Origin: Pontibacterium granulatum | GTDB lineage: Bacteria > Pseudomonadota > Gammaproteobacteria > Pseudomonadales > Balneatricaceae | Direction of reading: 5' to 3' | Assembly (NCBI RefSeq): GCF_029961155.1 | Contig: NZ_JASBRH010000003.1 | Coordinates: 1 to 64,000 of the forward strand | DNA length: 64,000 nucleotides | In this document: piece after piece, positions 26,554 to 35,867 of the stretch | Layout: every line of letters begins with the position of its first letter | Numbering within the stretch: position 1 is the stretch's first letter | Translations under genes and position numbers: made by a program | The notes under the pieces: generated by a model | Database searches by the model: none | Seen by the model: only the letters and a program-made list of their open reading frames with translations | Told to the model about the DNA's origin: nothing

Positions 26554-27526
26554 TACCACCAACCTGCTGATTCTTCCCCGGCTACGTATTCAAAATGCCA
26601 ACGCTATCTCCAGCCCTATGACCTGGGGCTTTCCGGCGATGAGTGCATTTATCGGCTTCATTCACGCGCTGGAACGAAAGCTACCGGAAGAGATCGATCT
26701 TGAATTCAAGTCGATCGGTGTGATCTGTCACCAGTACCAGGCACAAACAACCCAAGATTTTGTTCACCGATTTAACCTCACTCGTAATCCAGTCGACAAA
26801 GCAGGTAAATCCGCTGCGATTGTCGAGGAAGGGCGGATCCATCTGGAGGTTACACTGGTACTTTCAGTGGAAGGAGAGGCCTGCCTGGGTGAAAGAGCTG
26901 ACCGCGATCAGGTTGCGAACGAGGTCGCAAAGATAGCCTCCGGTATGCGGATTGCCGGCGGCTGCTTGATTCCAGAGTCTAGTGGTAAGTCTCGAAGTAA
27001 GCCGGAACTTATCCCACTCAGCGAAGATTCTGAGGAGAAGCACAAGCAATTTCGTCGCCTCAAGATGCGCTGGCTTCCAGGTTTTGCACTGGTATTGCGC
27101 GATGACCTGCTTCACGCTCACCATGAGAAACTCGCCGCAGATAATTCTGAAAGCACACTGCTTGATGCCTGGCTGGACCTCTCACGACTGAACATCGAAT
27201 GTCGTCAGACAGAGGTGACCGATGAGAAAGGCAACACCCAGCAGGAAGTGAATTGGCAAACCAGACGCGCGCCCGGATGGATCGTCCCGATCCCGGTTGG
27301 ATACGGTGCCCTGTCACGGCTTTACGAAGCGGGCAGCGTCGCCAATACCCGAGACAACACCACACCTTTCCGTTTTGTAGAGAGTCTCTACTCTGTAGGC
27401 CAGTGGGTCAGCCCTCACCGCTTGCAGTCCATCGACGATATGCTCTGGTATGTCGACAACGATCTTGATGCAGGACTCTACCGACTCAATAACGATTTCC
27501 GCACCGCAGCTGCGATAACTGATTAA
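26546..27526 (+). CDS. cas5f: Cascade subunit Cas5f (Csy2)
   Basis: 326 residues of RAMP-family protein that caps the 5' handle of crRNA together with Cas8f. The opening LLILPRLRIQNANAISSPMT and WGFPAMSAFIGFIHALERKL are highly characteristic of Csy2. It overlaps cas8f by 8 bases, with AGGAGG just upstream inside cas8f, so translation is coupled. It is followed 18 bp later by cas7f. Confidence 0.96.
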   Translation: MSDTTNLLILPRLRIQNANAISSPMTWGFPAMSAFIGFIHALERKLPEEIDLEFKSIGVICHQYQAQTTQDFVHRFNLTRNPVDKAGKSAAIVEEGRIHLEVTLVLSVEGEACLGERADRDQVANEVAKIASGMRIAGGCLIPESSGKSRSKPELIPLSEDSEEKHKQFRRLKMRWLPGFALVLRDDLLHAHHEKLAADNSESTLLDAWLDLSRLNIECRQTEVTDEKGNTQQEVNWQTRRAPGWIVPIPVGYGALSRLYEAGSVANTRDNTTPFRFVESLYSVGQWVSPHRLQSIDDMLWYVDNDLDAGLYRLNNDFRTAAAITD

Positions 27527-27544
27527 ATAAAAAGGAATTTGAGA

Positions 27545-28585
27545 ATGTCTAAATCTACCACACTGAAAACCGCTTCTGTTCTGGCATTTGAACGTAAACT
27601 GGACCCATCCGACGCCCTGATGTACTCAGGCCGCTGGGAACAACGCAACCAACATCCAGATTGGAAGCCAATCACGGTAAACGAAAAATCTGTGCGCGGT
27701 ACCATCTCCAACCGCCTGAAAGCCAAAGATCAGGACCCGGCCAAATTGGACGCGCAGATCGATAAACCTAACCTGCAAACCGTTGATGTTGCTTCACTCC
27801 CAGCTAACGCCGATACCCTGAAAACTCGTTTCACGCTTCGAGTACTGGGCGGCGCAGGCACACCGTCTGCATGCAACGACTCCGCATACCAGGAACGCCT
27901 GCTCTCGGTTGTACGTGAATACGTCAGCAATTACGGCTTTAAGACATTGGCTTACCGCTATGCCTATAACCTCGCTAATGCCCGTTTCCTCTGGCGTAAC
28001 CGTATCGGTGCTGAGCAGGTTGAAGTGCAGGTAAATTTACTGGAAGACGGCAATGTGGCCCAAAGCTGGACCTTTGATGCTCTCAACCAATCACTGCGGG
28101 GCTTTGAAGTCGACAGCGAGGCTGCATCAGCTCTGGAGGCATTGGCAGCACACATCGAACAAGGGTTGTGTAATGAGCGCCATATCCTGCTTGAGGTGGT
28201 CGCCTTTTCGCGCCTCGGTGACGGACAAGAGGTATTTCCATCCCAGGAACTGGTTCTCGAACGTGGACGCGGAGATAAGAGTAAAACCCTCTATGCGGTA
28301 AACCACGTAGCCGGCATCCACTCGCAGAAACTCGGCAACGCCATCCGTACCATTGACACGTGGTATCCACAGTCTGAAGCCACTGTAGACTTAGGCCCAA
28401 TAGCTGTAGAGCCTTACGGTTCAGTCACAACCCGTGGCGCGGCGTACCGTCAGCCGAAACAGAAATCAGACTTCTATAACCTGTTGGACAACTGGCTACT
28501 TAAAGACCAGGCTCCTTCCGAGGAGAACCAGCACTTTGTAATGGCAATCCTTATTCGCGGTGGTGTATTCGGGGAGGCCAACTGA
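27545..28585 (+). CDS. cas7f: Cascade backbone subunit Cas7f (Csy3)
   Basis: 346 residues. It forms the repeated backbone along the crRNA spacer. Family features are [20 protein letters not shown] at the N-terminus, a central [19 protein letters not shown] block, and the C-terminal [12 protein letters not shown] region. ATG 27545 has AAGGAA upstream and is preferred to the TTG six bases earlier. The codon pattern is more highly expressed-like than in cas8f, fitting the six-copy stoichiometry. Its stop overlaps the cas6f start (TGATG). Confidence 0.97.
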   Translation: MSKSTTLKTASVLAFERKLDPSDALMYSGRWEQRNQHPDWKPITVNEKSVRGTISNRLKAKDQDPAKLDAQIDKPNLQTVDVASLPANADTLKTRFTLRVLGGAGTPSACNDSAYQERLLSVVREYVSNYGFKTLAYRYAYNLANARFLWRNRIGAEQVEVQVNLLEDGNVAQSWTFDALNQSLRGFEVDSEAASALEALAAHIEQGLCNERHILLEVVAFSRLGDGQEVFPSQELVLERGRGDKSKTLYAVNHVAGIHSQKLGNAIRTIDTWYPQSEATVDLGPIAVEPYGSVTTRGAAYRQPKQKSDFYNLLDNWLLKDQAPSEENQHFVMAILIRGGVFGEAN

Positions 28586-29151
28586 TGCTAACCCACTACA
28601 TTGAGATCCGGGTCCGACCCGATCCTGAGTTCAGTGAGTCCATGTTGCTCGGCGCGTTGTTTAGCAAGCTTCACCGTGCGTTAGCCGATCTTCAGTCCAA
28701 CAGTATAGGCGTCAGCTTTCCTCAGTATTCGCTAAAACCAAAAACGCTGGGCAATACGCTACGCATTCACGCTGATCCCGCAATGCTGGACAAGCTAAGC
28801 AATACAGGTTGGTTACGCGGGATGCGTGATCATGTGCAGATCAATGAGATGATGCATATTCCTGAGACTGCTGAATATCGCACCTTGAGTCGCAAACAAT
28901 TCAAAACCAATGTGGAACGCCTGCGCCGACGACGGATGAAGCGAAAGGGTGAGAGTTACGAGGAAGCTTGCGCCTATATTCCCGATACTGTCGAACGTAG
29001 GTCCGACCTGCCTTTTATCTGCCTGCGCAGCCAAAGCAATGGCAATACGTTTCTTCAGTTTATCGAACTTGGGACGCCGCAAGCAGAACCAATTCCAGGC
29101 CAATTCAACACTTATGGCCTGAGTACCACCGCTACAGTCCCCTGGTTTTAA
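28585..29151 (+). CDS. cas6f: crRNA-processing endoribonuclease Cas6f (Csy4)
   Basis: 188 residues. It cuts the pre-crRNA at the base of each repeat hairpin and stays bound to the 3' stem-loop. The catalytic His is at residue 30 (LFSKLHRALADL), equivalent to His29 of the Pseudomonas enzyme. The arginine-rich helix that grips the hairpin is NVERLRRRRMKRKGES, about residues 111-126. The last gene of the cas operon, coupled to cas7f, it is followed by the leader and array. The repeat's CTGCC/GGCAG stem is the expected ligand. Confidence 0.96.
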   Translation: MLTHYIEIRVRPDPEFSESMLLGALFSKLHRALADLQSNSIGVSFPQYSLKPKTLGNTLRIHADPAMLDKLSNTGWLRGMRDHVQINEMMHIPETAEYRTLSRKQFKTNVERLRRRRMKRKGESYEEACAYIPDTVERRSDLPFICLRSQSNGNTFLQFIELGTPQAEPIPGQFNTYGLSTTATVPWF

Positions 29152-29184
29152 CCCTATTTTTTAGCCCTAATCCCAAGGCTTAAA

Positions 29185-29197
29185 AATCAACAAGTTA
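29185..29197 (+). promoter_or_regulatory. IHF-consensus site, leader-distal
   Basis: AATCAACAAGTTA matches WATCAR-N4-TTR exactly. It lies 83-95 bp before the first repeat and overlaps the left arm of the leader hairpin. IHF bending of the leader is known to assist spacer integration in type I-F systems; occupancy here is inferred. Confidence 0.6.
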
Positions 29198-29230
29198 GCC
29201 GACACCCTAAAAAAGGGTTAGTCGGCTAAC
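29194..29230. other. Long hairpin in the leader
   Basis: GTTAGCCGAC and GTCGGCTAAC are exact 10-bp inverted arms, with ACCCT/AGGGT pairing inside. It begins 43 bp after the cas6f stop. The sequence following it is TTTCCCCCCC, a poor U-tract, so it is either a weak operon terminator or mRNA 3'-end protection. It overlaps the distal IHF site. Confidence 0.7.
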
Positions 29231-29250
29231 TTTCCCCCCCGCTCTTTAAA

Positions 29251-29263
29251 AATCAGGTAATTA
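29251..29263 (+). promoter_or_regulatory. IHF-consensus site, leader-proximal
   Basis: AATCAGGTAATTA matches WATCAR-N4-TTR exactly and ends 16 bp before the first repeat. The two IHF sites are 66 bp apart, start to start. That is close to six helical turns, so bends at the two would face the same side. Confidence 0.62.
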
Positions 29264-29279
29264 TAGGAAAATCGTTCTT

Positions 29280-32200
29280 GCTCACTGCCGTATAGGCAGC
29301 TCAGAAAACATCCCTATGCCGCCAGATACTGTCTACCCAGCTCACTGCCGTATAGGCAGCTCAGAAAGTAAACGACATCACCGCGCGAGGTGGCGACACG
29401 CTCACTGCCGTATAGGCAGCTCAGAAAACTATGTGTATGACCGTGATCAATACAACAAAGCTCACTGCCGTATAGGCAGCTCAGAAAAGACAATCGGCCA
29501 TGAAGCGATCATCGGCGGTGCTCACTGCCGTATAGGCAGCTCAGAAAAGAATTGCAACGGCTCCAGTTCCTCAATCTGGGCTCACTGCCGTATAGGCAGC
29601 TCAGAAAGTACTCGCGGTGGACGGGGATGAATTCGTGGTGCTCACTGCCGTATAGGCAGCTCAGAAAGATGAAGAAGGACGATTTCTCATCGATACTCGG
29701 CTCACTGCCGTATAGGCAGCTCAGAAAAAACACCGTTATCACCCCATCCACAGAGCAGCGCTCACTGCCGTATAGGCAGCTCAGAAATGAAAAAATCAAA
29801 GGCGCGCAGTTATCCATACGCTCACTGCCGTATAGGCAGCTCAGAAATGATCGATCCTTCGCTGCTTTAAAAACAGATAGCTCACTGCCGTATAGGCAGC
29901 TCAGAAAAACCCGTGACGTGGTGACCGCTAACGCAGTCAGCTCACTGCCGTATAGGCAGCTCAGAAATTTTCACCGTCAAGGAACAGGGTCTTCTTCCGG
30001 CTCACTGCCGTATAGGCAGCTCAGAAAATCAGGGACAGGACGTAACAATCACCGCAACCGCTCACTGCCGTATAGGCAGCTCAGAAACCACAGATCGATG
30101 CCCGCCGCGCGGATATACAGCTCACTGCCGTATAGGCAGCTCAGAAAAGCACTACGATGCTAAAGGTCGATGTATAAGCGCTCACTGCCGTATAGGCAGC
30201 TCAGAAATGGAACAACAAGTTAACACCAATATCGATAAGGCTCACTGCCGTATAGGCAGCTCAGAAATGTCGCCTGAATGCGCTGGCGAGGTTGAAGCGG
30301 CTCACTGCCGTATAGGCAGCTCAGAAAACGCTTAAACCGTGGTCGTCTATATCATCCGGGCTCACTGCCGTATAGGCAGCTCAGAAATCTTATCGGGTAG
30401 CGCGCATGATGCGCTGTACGCTCACTGCCGTATAGGCAGCTCAGAAACTATGCCGTACCACTTCGATGATGCCGGTTTTGCTCACTGCCGTATAGGCAGC
30501 TCAGAAATGGATCGTGGTTTGGTTGGCTCAACTGCTGCCGCTCACTGCCGTATAGGCAGCTCAGAAACGACGAAAAGGAGGGACTAAAACGAGCTTGTTG
30601 CTCACTGCCGTATAGGCAGCTCAGAAAAGACGGTACGCAGAATACAGACGCAGTTTGTTGCTCACTGCCGTATAGGCAGCTCAGAAATCAAGTTTAGCCG
30701 TAACGGACGCTACCCAATCGCTCACTGCCGTATAGGCAGCTCAGAAATCTTCGGTGAAGACGCCATGCTGGTAACACAGGCTCACTGCCGTATAGGCAGC
30801 TCAGAAAAAACTCAGCCATCATTGCTCTAATTCGCTTCCGCTCACTGCCGTATAGGCAGCTCAGAAAAGTGATTGCCGGTTTTATTGGCGCGATCCTGTG
30901 CTCACTGCCGTATAGGCAGCTCAGAAAAGGACGCGATCCTGACGCCGAACGCGGACTCGGCTCACTGCCGTATAGGCAGCTCAGAAAATGAAACAATGTG
31001 GGGGTGGTGTGATGAACAGGCTCACTGCCGTATAGGCAGCTCAGAAAGTATATGTGCGAGCGTAAACCGATAACCGCGAGCTCACTGCCGTATAGGCAGC
31101 TCAGAAAGAACGCATCTACTATGGCTGCGTCGGCGTCTCACTCACTGCCGTATAGGCAGCTCAGAAAGAATATACCGCCCGCGACTAAGCCCGCATAAGG
31201 CTCACTGCCGTATAGGCAGCTCAGAAAGCAGTACAAAACCCACCCGGGCGTGTTGGTGGGCTCACTGCCGTATAGGCAGCTCAGAAATGCAAACGAAACA
31301 GACGAAATATTCGACGCGAGCTCACTGCCGTATAGGCAGCTCAGAAATGACTCAAGGCGGCACGACGATTGAGGAATCAAGCTCACTGCCGTATAGGCAG
31401 CTCAGAAAAGATGGGATGGGCGGTTCGTTATCCGTATAAAGCTCACTGCCGTATAGGCAGCTCAGAAAAGTCCATCAGGCGCCCCATTGGGCTTTCACCC
31501 GCTCACTGCCGTATAGGCAGCTCAGAAAGATTTCACAAAGATGGTCAGGAAGGAACTGACGCTCACTGCCGTATAGGCAGCTCAGAAATGAAAAAGCCAG
31601 TGCCTAAAGACAAGTCCTAAGCCCACTGCCGTATAGGCAGCTCAGAAACCTAGTCGTTGCTCAATGTCCGGCGACCAGTTGCTCACTGCCGTATAGGCAG
31701 CTCAGAAAAGTAGGTGTACCAGTATCGCGCGATCAGTCATGCTCACTGCCGTAAAGGCAGCTCAGAAAGTGTGATCGAATCCCCCTGTTTGTGCGTCCAG
31801 GCTCACTGCCGTATAGGCAGCTCAGAAATAATTTGAGGTGATGAGATGAAATTGATTGGTGCTCACTGCCGTATGGGCAGCTCAGAAATAGCGCGATAAA
31901 CTCAGACACGCGCATATTCAGCTCACTGCCTTGTGGGCAGCTCAGAAATGGATGAATAAACGTCTTGAGAAGCAGTATCAGCTCACTGCCGTATAGGCAG
32001 CTCAGAAAGCGTTCAGTATCACCTCTTCAAACATATACGTGCTCACTGCCGTATAGGCAGCTCAGAAATGGTCACGCTCGTTAAATTCCCAGACCTGGGT
32101 GCTCACTGCCGCATAGGCAGCTCAGAAATTTCAGCAATGCCCTGAATCTGCTCGTCGTAGGCTCACTGCCGTGTAGGCAGCTCAGAAATCGACTAGCCTA

Positions 32201-32428
32201 TTGCGCTCAGCTTCGCTGATGTTAACTGCCGCGTAGGCAGCTCAGAAAATATACCGGGGTTTAAATGCCATACCCGCAGTGCTCACTGCCGTATAGGCAG
32301 CTCAGAAATCCACCGCATCACAGTCGATATCGAAAGCACCGCTCACTGCCGTGTAGGCAGCTCAGAAATGATGATCGCCGCTATGCTGAAGGCTAACCCG
32401 GCTCACTGCCGTATAGGCAGCTCTGACA
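29280..32428 (+). CRISPR. Type I-F CRISPR array, 53 repeats and 52 spacers
   Basis: The 28-bp repeat begins GCTCACTGCC, has a GTATA loop between CTGCC and GGCAG arms, and ends AGCTCAGAAA. Period is 60 bp (32-bp spacers). There are 35 repeats from 29280 to 31347, then one 33-bp spacer (31348-31380), then 18 repeats from 31381. Repeats are essentially identical up to about 31.6 kb, apart from an A as first base at 31140. Variants cluster at the far end (31621, 31741, 31861, 31921, 32101, 32161, 32221, 32341). The last repeat (32401-32428) is degenerate, ending CTCTGACA. Transcription runs rightward from the leader beside cas6f. Because 60 is divisible by three, repeats generate spurious periodic ORFs in several frames. 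Confidence 0.99.
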
Positions 32429-32774
32429 AGGCGATCTGTGTCCACGGTCCTTGCGGCGATACGATGGGTAAGAACGAGAAGGACGGAACGCCCGGTGGGC
32501 GTTTGGCAGGGTGATCACATTCGATGACGACGCCCCGGCCCTACAAAAGAAGCGGGCGCCACTTCAAAGCCAAAAAAATCCCCCGATGCGGTAAACCACA
32601 CCGAGGGCAACCCTCATTCCTAGATGAGGACAGAAGGAATCGACAACACGTAAAGTCCAGTGTCCGTGTTGCCGAGGGGTGGAACATTAACCCTGTAGCA
32701 GCGGGCTCCGACCGCGACCAAACCACCGAAGGTTAAACAGGTCGCCCTCGGAGCGGGCTGCTACAGAAGGATGG
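32429..32774. other. Array trailer and intergenic region
   Basis: No convincing gene. A hairpin AACGCCC-GGT-GGGCGTT (32487-32503) with only a short T-run could end the pre-crRNA transcript. A 70-codon frame starting at 32524 runs into the REP unit and has no gene-like features. The family-A REP at 32694-32765 lies just before the dctM stop codon. Confidence 0.55.
32694..32765. repeat. REP-like palindrome, family A
   Basis: TGTAGCAGCGGGCTCCGACC at the left and GGAGCGGGCTGCTACA at the right are imperfect inverted arms. This is the same unit as at 9727 and 14007. It ends 10 bp from the stop codon of the minus-strand dctM gene. Confidence 0.88.
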
Positions 32775-34064
32775 TCAGGTCAGTCCATAGAAATCCGGGA
32801 ACAGCAGGATGGACGCTACCACCGCTACCTGCATCAGGATGAACGGCATTACACCCCGATAGATATCCACAGTCTTCACTTCAGGGGGTGCCACGCCTTT
32901 CAGGTAGAACAGACTGAAGCCAAACGGTGGGGTCAGGAAGCTGGTCTGCAGGTTCATGGCGATCAGGATCGCAAACCACAATGGGGCGATGCCCAGCGCA
33001 TCGGCCACCGGTGCCAGAATCGGCACGATGATGAAGCTGATCTCTACGAAATCGATAAAGAAACCCAGCACCAGAATCGCCAGCATGGAGAGCAGCAGGA
33101 AGCCGGTTGCGCCACCTGGCAGGTCAGACAGCACTTCTTCCACGATGTAGTCACCGCCGGTGTAGGTAAACGCCATGGAGAAGGCCGTTGCACCCAGCAG
33201 GATCGCAAATACCATCGCGGTCACTTTTACGGTTTCAGACGCTGAGTCGAACACCATCTTCCAGCTGAACTGTCGGTACATTGCCGCCAGTGCCAGCGCA
33301 CCGATACCACCCAATGCGGAGGATTCGGTTGGGGTGGCGATGCCGGCGAAGATAGAGCCCAGTACGATCAGGATCAGCGCCAGCGGCGGGATGATCGCTT
33401 TCAGCGCTTTGGCGTACTGCTCACGCTTGCTGTTCACGTCCTCATCCATCGGCAGCGCCGGTGCGGATTCCGGTTTCAGCCAGGTGTAGATCAAGATGTA
33501 GACGATATACACGCCGATCAGCACAAAGCCCGGACCGACTGCAGCCTGAAACAGGTCACCCACCGGGATACCCAGCACGTCCCCCAGAATGATCAGGATG
33601 ATCGATGGCGGGATGATCTGGCCCAGGGTACCGGAGGCACAGATGGTGCCGCAGGCGAGGGATTTGTCGTATTTATATTTGAGCATCACTGGCAGGGAGA
33701 TCAGACCCATTGCCACCACGGAGGCACCCACAACACCGGTGGAGGCTGCCAGCAGCGCACCCACCAATACGGTGGAGATCGCCAGACCGCCACGCACGCT
33801 GCCAAACAGTTTACCCATGGATTCCAGCAGCTGCTCGGCCAGACGGGTTTTCTGCAGCACGATGCCCATAAAGATAAACAGCGGTACGGCCATCAGCACC
33901 GTGTTTTCCATAATGCTCTGGATACGGAACGGCATGAAGGCAAACATATCCGGGCCTTCCGCCAGTACACCAAACAGCAGCGCCACGCCGCCAAAGGTAA
34001 AGGCTACCGGGAAGCCAAACAGCAACATCCCCAGCGCCACAAAAAACATCACTATTCCGATCAT
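32775..34064 (-). CDS. dctM: TRAP transporter large permease (DctM family), system 2
   Basis: A 429-residue polytopic membrane protein, the channel subunit of the second TRAP transporter. Signatures are FIFMGIVLQKTRLAEQLLES, GTLGQIIPPSIILIILGDVL and TPPFGFSLFYLKGVAP near the C-terminus. The order on the minus strand is dctP, dctQ, dctM, with 12 bp between dctQ and dctM. The GQIIPPSIILII-LGD variant is typical of the branch annotated for mannitol/chloroaromatic or keto-acid substrates, but that label is weak evidence of substrate. Confidence 0.93.
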   Translation of the reverse strand: MIGIVMFFVALGMLLFGFPVAFTFGGVALLFGVLAEGPDMFAFMPFRIQSIMENTVLMAVPLFIFMGIVLQKTRLAEQLLESMGKLFGSVRGGLAISTVLVGALLAASTGVVGASVVAMGLISLPVMLKYKYDKSLACGTICASGTLGQIIPPSIILIILGDVLGIPVGDLFQAAVGPGFVLIGVYIVYILIYTWLKPESAPALPMDEDVNSKREQYAKALKAIIPPLALILIVLGSIFAGIATPTESSALGGIGALALAAMYRQFSWKMVFDSASETVKVTAMVFAILLGATAFSMAFTYTGGDYIVEEVLSDLPGGATGFLLLSMLAILVLGFFIDFVEISFIIVPILAPVADALGIAPLWFAILIAMNLQTSFLTPPFGFSLFYLKGVAPPEVKTVDIYRGVMPFILMQVAVVASILLFPDFYGLT

Positions 34065-34076
34065 AACTCTTACCTG

Positions 34077-34613
34077 TTAGTGCGACGGTGGCTGGTAGCT
34101 GGCAACCTTGTGGTGACCCAGCAGTGTGTTGATAGAGCGCAGCGCCAATCCGACACCACTGATGGCGATGGCAAAGAAGGTGAACGGGATCACAGCCTTG
34201 ATAATCCAGCGGTACGGCAGACCACCCGGATCGCCGGAGGTTTCGCCCAGCTCGTAGGATTCGCGGGCAAAATCGACGCCGTACCAGGCCACCAGCAGCG
34301 CAAACGGCAGCAGCAACAGCAGGGCGCCAAGCAGGTCGATCCAGGCTTTTTTATTGCCGGACAGACCTTCGTAAATCAGGTCGACACGCACATGGCCACC
34401 GGTACGCAGGGTGTAGGGCACACCCAGCATGAACATGGCCGCAAACAGGTGCCATTCCAGCTCCTGCATACCGATGGACACATCGTTAAACAGGTAGCGC
34501 ATGATCACGTCGTAGAAGACGTTAAACAGCATCAGCACAAATAACAGGGCAGCGATCTTCCCCAGCAGGTCGGAGAAGGCATCAATCGCCCGTTCCAGAC
34601 GGAGCAGAAACAT
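34077..34613 (-). CDS. dctQ: TRAP transporter small permease (DctQ family), system 2
   Basis: 178 residues with four predicted helices (about 18-40, 52-70, 92-112, 140-160). They include LLFVLMLFNVFYDVIMRYLF and the conserved GMQELEWHLFAAMFMLGVPY. The GMQELEWHLF motif is the usual one in this DctQ branch. It lies between dctP and dctM and is read with them. Confidence 0.9.
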   Translation of the reverse strand: MFLLRLERAIDAFSDLLGKIAALLFVLMLFNVFYDVIMRYLFNDVSIGMQELEWHLFAAMFMLGVPYTLRTGGHVRVDLIYEGLSGNKKAWIDLLGALLLLLPFALLVAWYGVDFARESYELGETSGDPGGLPYRWIIKAVIPFTFFAIAISGVGLALRSINTLLGHHKVASYQPPSH

Positions 34614-34639
34614 AACAGCGCCTCGTAAAGAGAGAAGCC

Positions 34640-34659
34640 GACAGGCTGCGAAGCCTGTC
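34640..34659 (-). other. Intercistronic hairpin between dctP and dctQ (system 2)
   Basis: GACAGGCT-GCGA-AGCCTGTC, a perfect 8-bp stem with a tetraloop and no U-tract. It lies 20 bp after the dctP stop. It probably stabilises the 3' end of the binding-protein message or partly attenuates read-through, giving more DctP than permease. Confidence 0.6.
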
Positions 34660-34680
34660 AGCGGGGAGGGTTAGAGCAGA

Positions 34681-35760
34681 TCAATTAGAGGACAGGCTGT
34701 TCAGATACGCCTTGTCGGAGATATCGGTCCACACGCGGGATTTCTGCATGTAGAACAGCTGGGATTTGATGATCTCGTTCGCCAGCGGGTCAGCCTTGGC
34801 TTTCTCTGCCAGCAGTTCGTTGTTTGCAGCCTTCATCGCTTCGATCACGTCAGACGGGAAGGACTTCACCTGGATCTCCGGGTAGGCCATTTTCATCTGC
34901 TCCCAGTTCTCAGCAGATGCATGGTAAGACTGGATGTACATGTCGTACGCCGCCGTGCGCATCGCGACACGCAGGATCTCCTGCAGGTCTGCCGGCAGTT
35001 TTTTCCAGGTACGCTCGTTCACCAGGAACTGCAGTTCGGTCGCAGGCTCATGCCAGCCGGTGTAGTAGTACGGCGCGATCTTGTGGAAACCCATACGCAG
35101 GTCGAGGGATGGACCGACCCACTCCAGTGCGTCGATCGTGCGGCGTTCCAGTGCGGTGTACAGCTCACCCGCCGGGATGTTGGTCGGCTTGGCCCCCAGC
35201 TTCGCCAGCACTTCACCGGCAAAGCCCGGAATACGCATCTTCAGACCCTGCAGGTCATCCAGCGAGTTGATCTCTTTCTGGAACCAACCGCCCATCTGGT
35301 TACCCGTGTTACCACCCGGGAAGCTGAGCAAACCGTACTTGCTGTATACCTTCTCCATCAATTCCATACCACCGCCGTGATAGAACCAGCCGTACTGCTC
35401 CGGCGCAGTCATGCCAAATGGCATGGTGGTGAAGTACAGGGTGTTAGGCACCTTGCCCTTCCAGTAGTAAGACGCGGAGTGCCCCATGTCGTACTGACCG
35501 GAACGCACCATATCGAAGATACCCAACGGCGCCTTGTGCTTGTTCTTGGAGTCGATGGTGATCTTCAGACGGCCGTTGGACATCTTCTCGGCCATGGCGG
35601 CCATGTTGCGTGGCGCATCGCCAAAGATCGGGAAGTTGCTTGGCCAGGTTTCCGCCATCTTCAGACGGTAGACTTTATCGGCCGCCTGGGCAGGCGCCGC
35701 CAGCGCGGCAACACAAGCGGCTGCAGCGATCAGTTTCTTGGTGAAGTTGAGCTTTAGCAT
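34681..35760 (-). CDS. dctP: TRAP transporter substrate-binding protein (DctP family), system 2
   Basis: A 359-residue periplasmic binding protein with a Sec signal peptide (MLKLNFTKKLIAAAACVAAL, cleavage after AQA near 26). The conserved core includes LQGLKMRIPGFAGEVLAKLG with the ligand Arg and ALERRTIDALEWVGP. The latter is the form seen in the branch that binds 2-oxo acids or similar carboxylates; specificity is inferred. Unlike the system 1 binding protein it lacks a twin-arginine motif. It is first in the operon, with an operator-like palindrome about 95 bp upstream. Confidence 0.92.
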   Translation of the reverse strand: MLKLNFTKKLIAAAACVAALAAPAQAADKVYRLKMAETWPSNFPIFGDAPRNMAAMAEKMSNGRLKITIDSKNKHKAPLGIFDMVRSGQYDMGHSASYYWKGKVPNTLYFTTMPFGMTAPEQYGWFYHGGGMELMEKVYSKYGLLSFPGGNTGNQMGGWFQKEINSLDDLQGLKMRIPGFAGEVLAKLGAKPTNIPAGELYTALERRTIDALEWVGPSLDLRMGFHKIAPYYYTGWHEPATELQFLVNERTWKKLPADLQEILRVAMRTAAYDMYIQSYHASAENWEQMKMAYPEIQVKSFPSDVIEAMKAANNELLAEKAKADPLANEIIKSQLFYMQKSRVWTDISDKAYLNSLSSN

Positions 35761-35852
35761 TGTTCTTATATTCCTTGGTTTGGACTCAAATTCTGAGGTG
35801 AGCTTGACCCTTACAGAGTGCCTTCCTCTTTAATGAACAAACATTCGGAATA

Positions 35853-35867
35853 GTTCGCACAACGAAC
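35853..35867. promoter_or_regulatory. Palindrome GTTCG-N5-CGAAC, IclR-type operator candidate
   Basis: A perfect 5-5-5 palindrome in the 349-bp space between the divergent dctP (system 2) and minC genes. IclR-family regulators of aromatic and organic-acid catabolism bind sites close to GTTCG-N5-CGNAC. Beside it, four TACGTA/TGCGTA/TACGCA-type hexamers lie within 35874-35926 and may be a second regulator's sites. No IclR gene is in the window. Confidence 0.42.

Larger units (their letters stand above)
29152..29279 (+). promoter_or_regulatory. CRISPR leader
   Basis: 128 bp of AT-rich non-coding DNA between the cas6f stop and the first repeat. It includes two IHF-consensus matches, a long hairpin and a C-run. 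Orientation is set by the degenerate repeats at the other end of the array. The pre-crRNA promoter should lie here, but no clear -35/-10 pair was identified; TTATAGG near 29261 is a possible -10. Confidence 0.8.

Noticed and set aside
29194-29230. Leader hairpin as a standard Rho-independent terminator of the cas operon
   Set aside because: The stem is followed by TTT and seven Cs rather than a T-run, so I list it as a hairpin of uncertain role.
29316-32343. Several ORFs of 60-203 codons with periodic AHCRIGSSE, SLPYRQLRK or FLSCLYGSE motifs
   Set aside because: They are translations of the CRISPR repeat. The 60-bp period keeps the frame, so repeats mimic a repeat protein; no ribosome sites or real domains.
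32524-32736. 70-codon ORF downstream of the array
   Set aside because: Ends within a family-A REP, basic low-complexity composition, no ribosome site or family resemblance.
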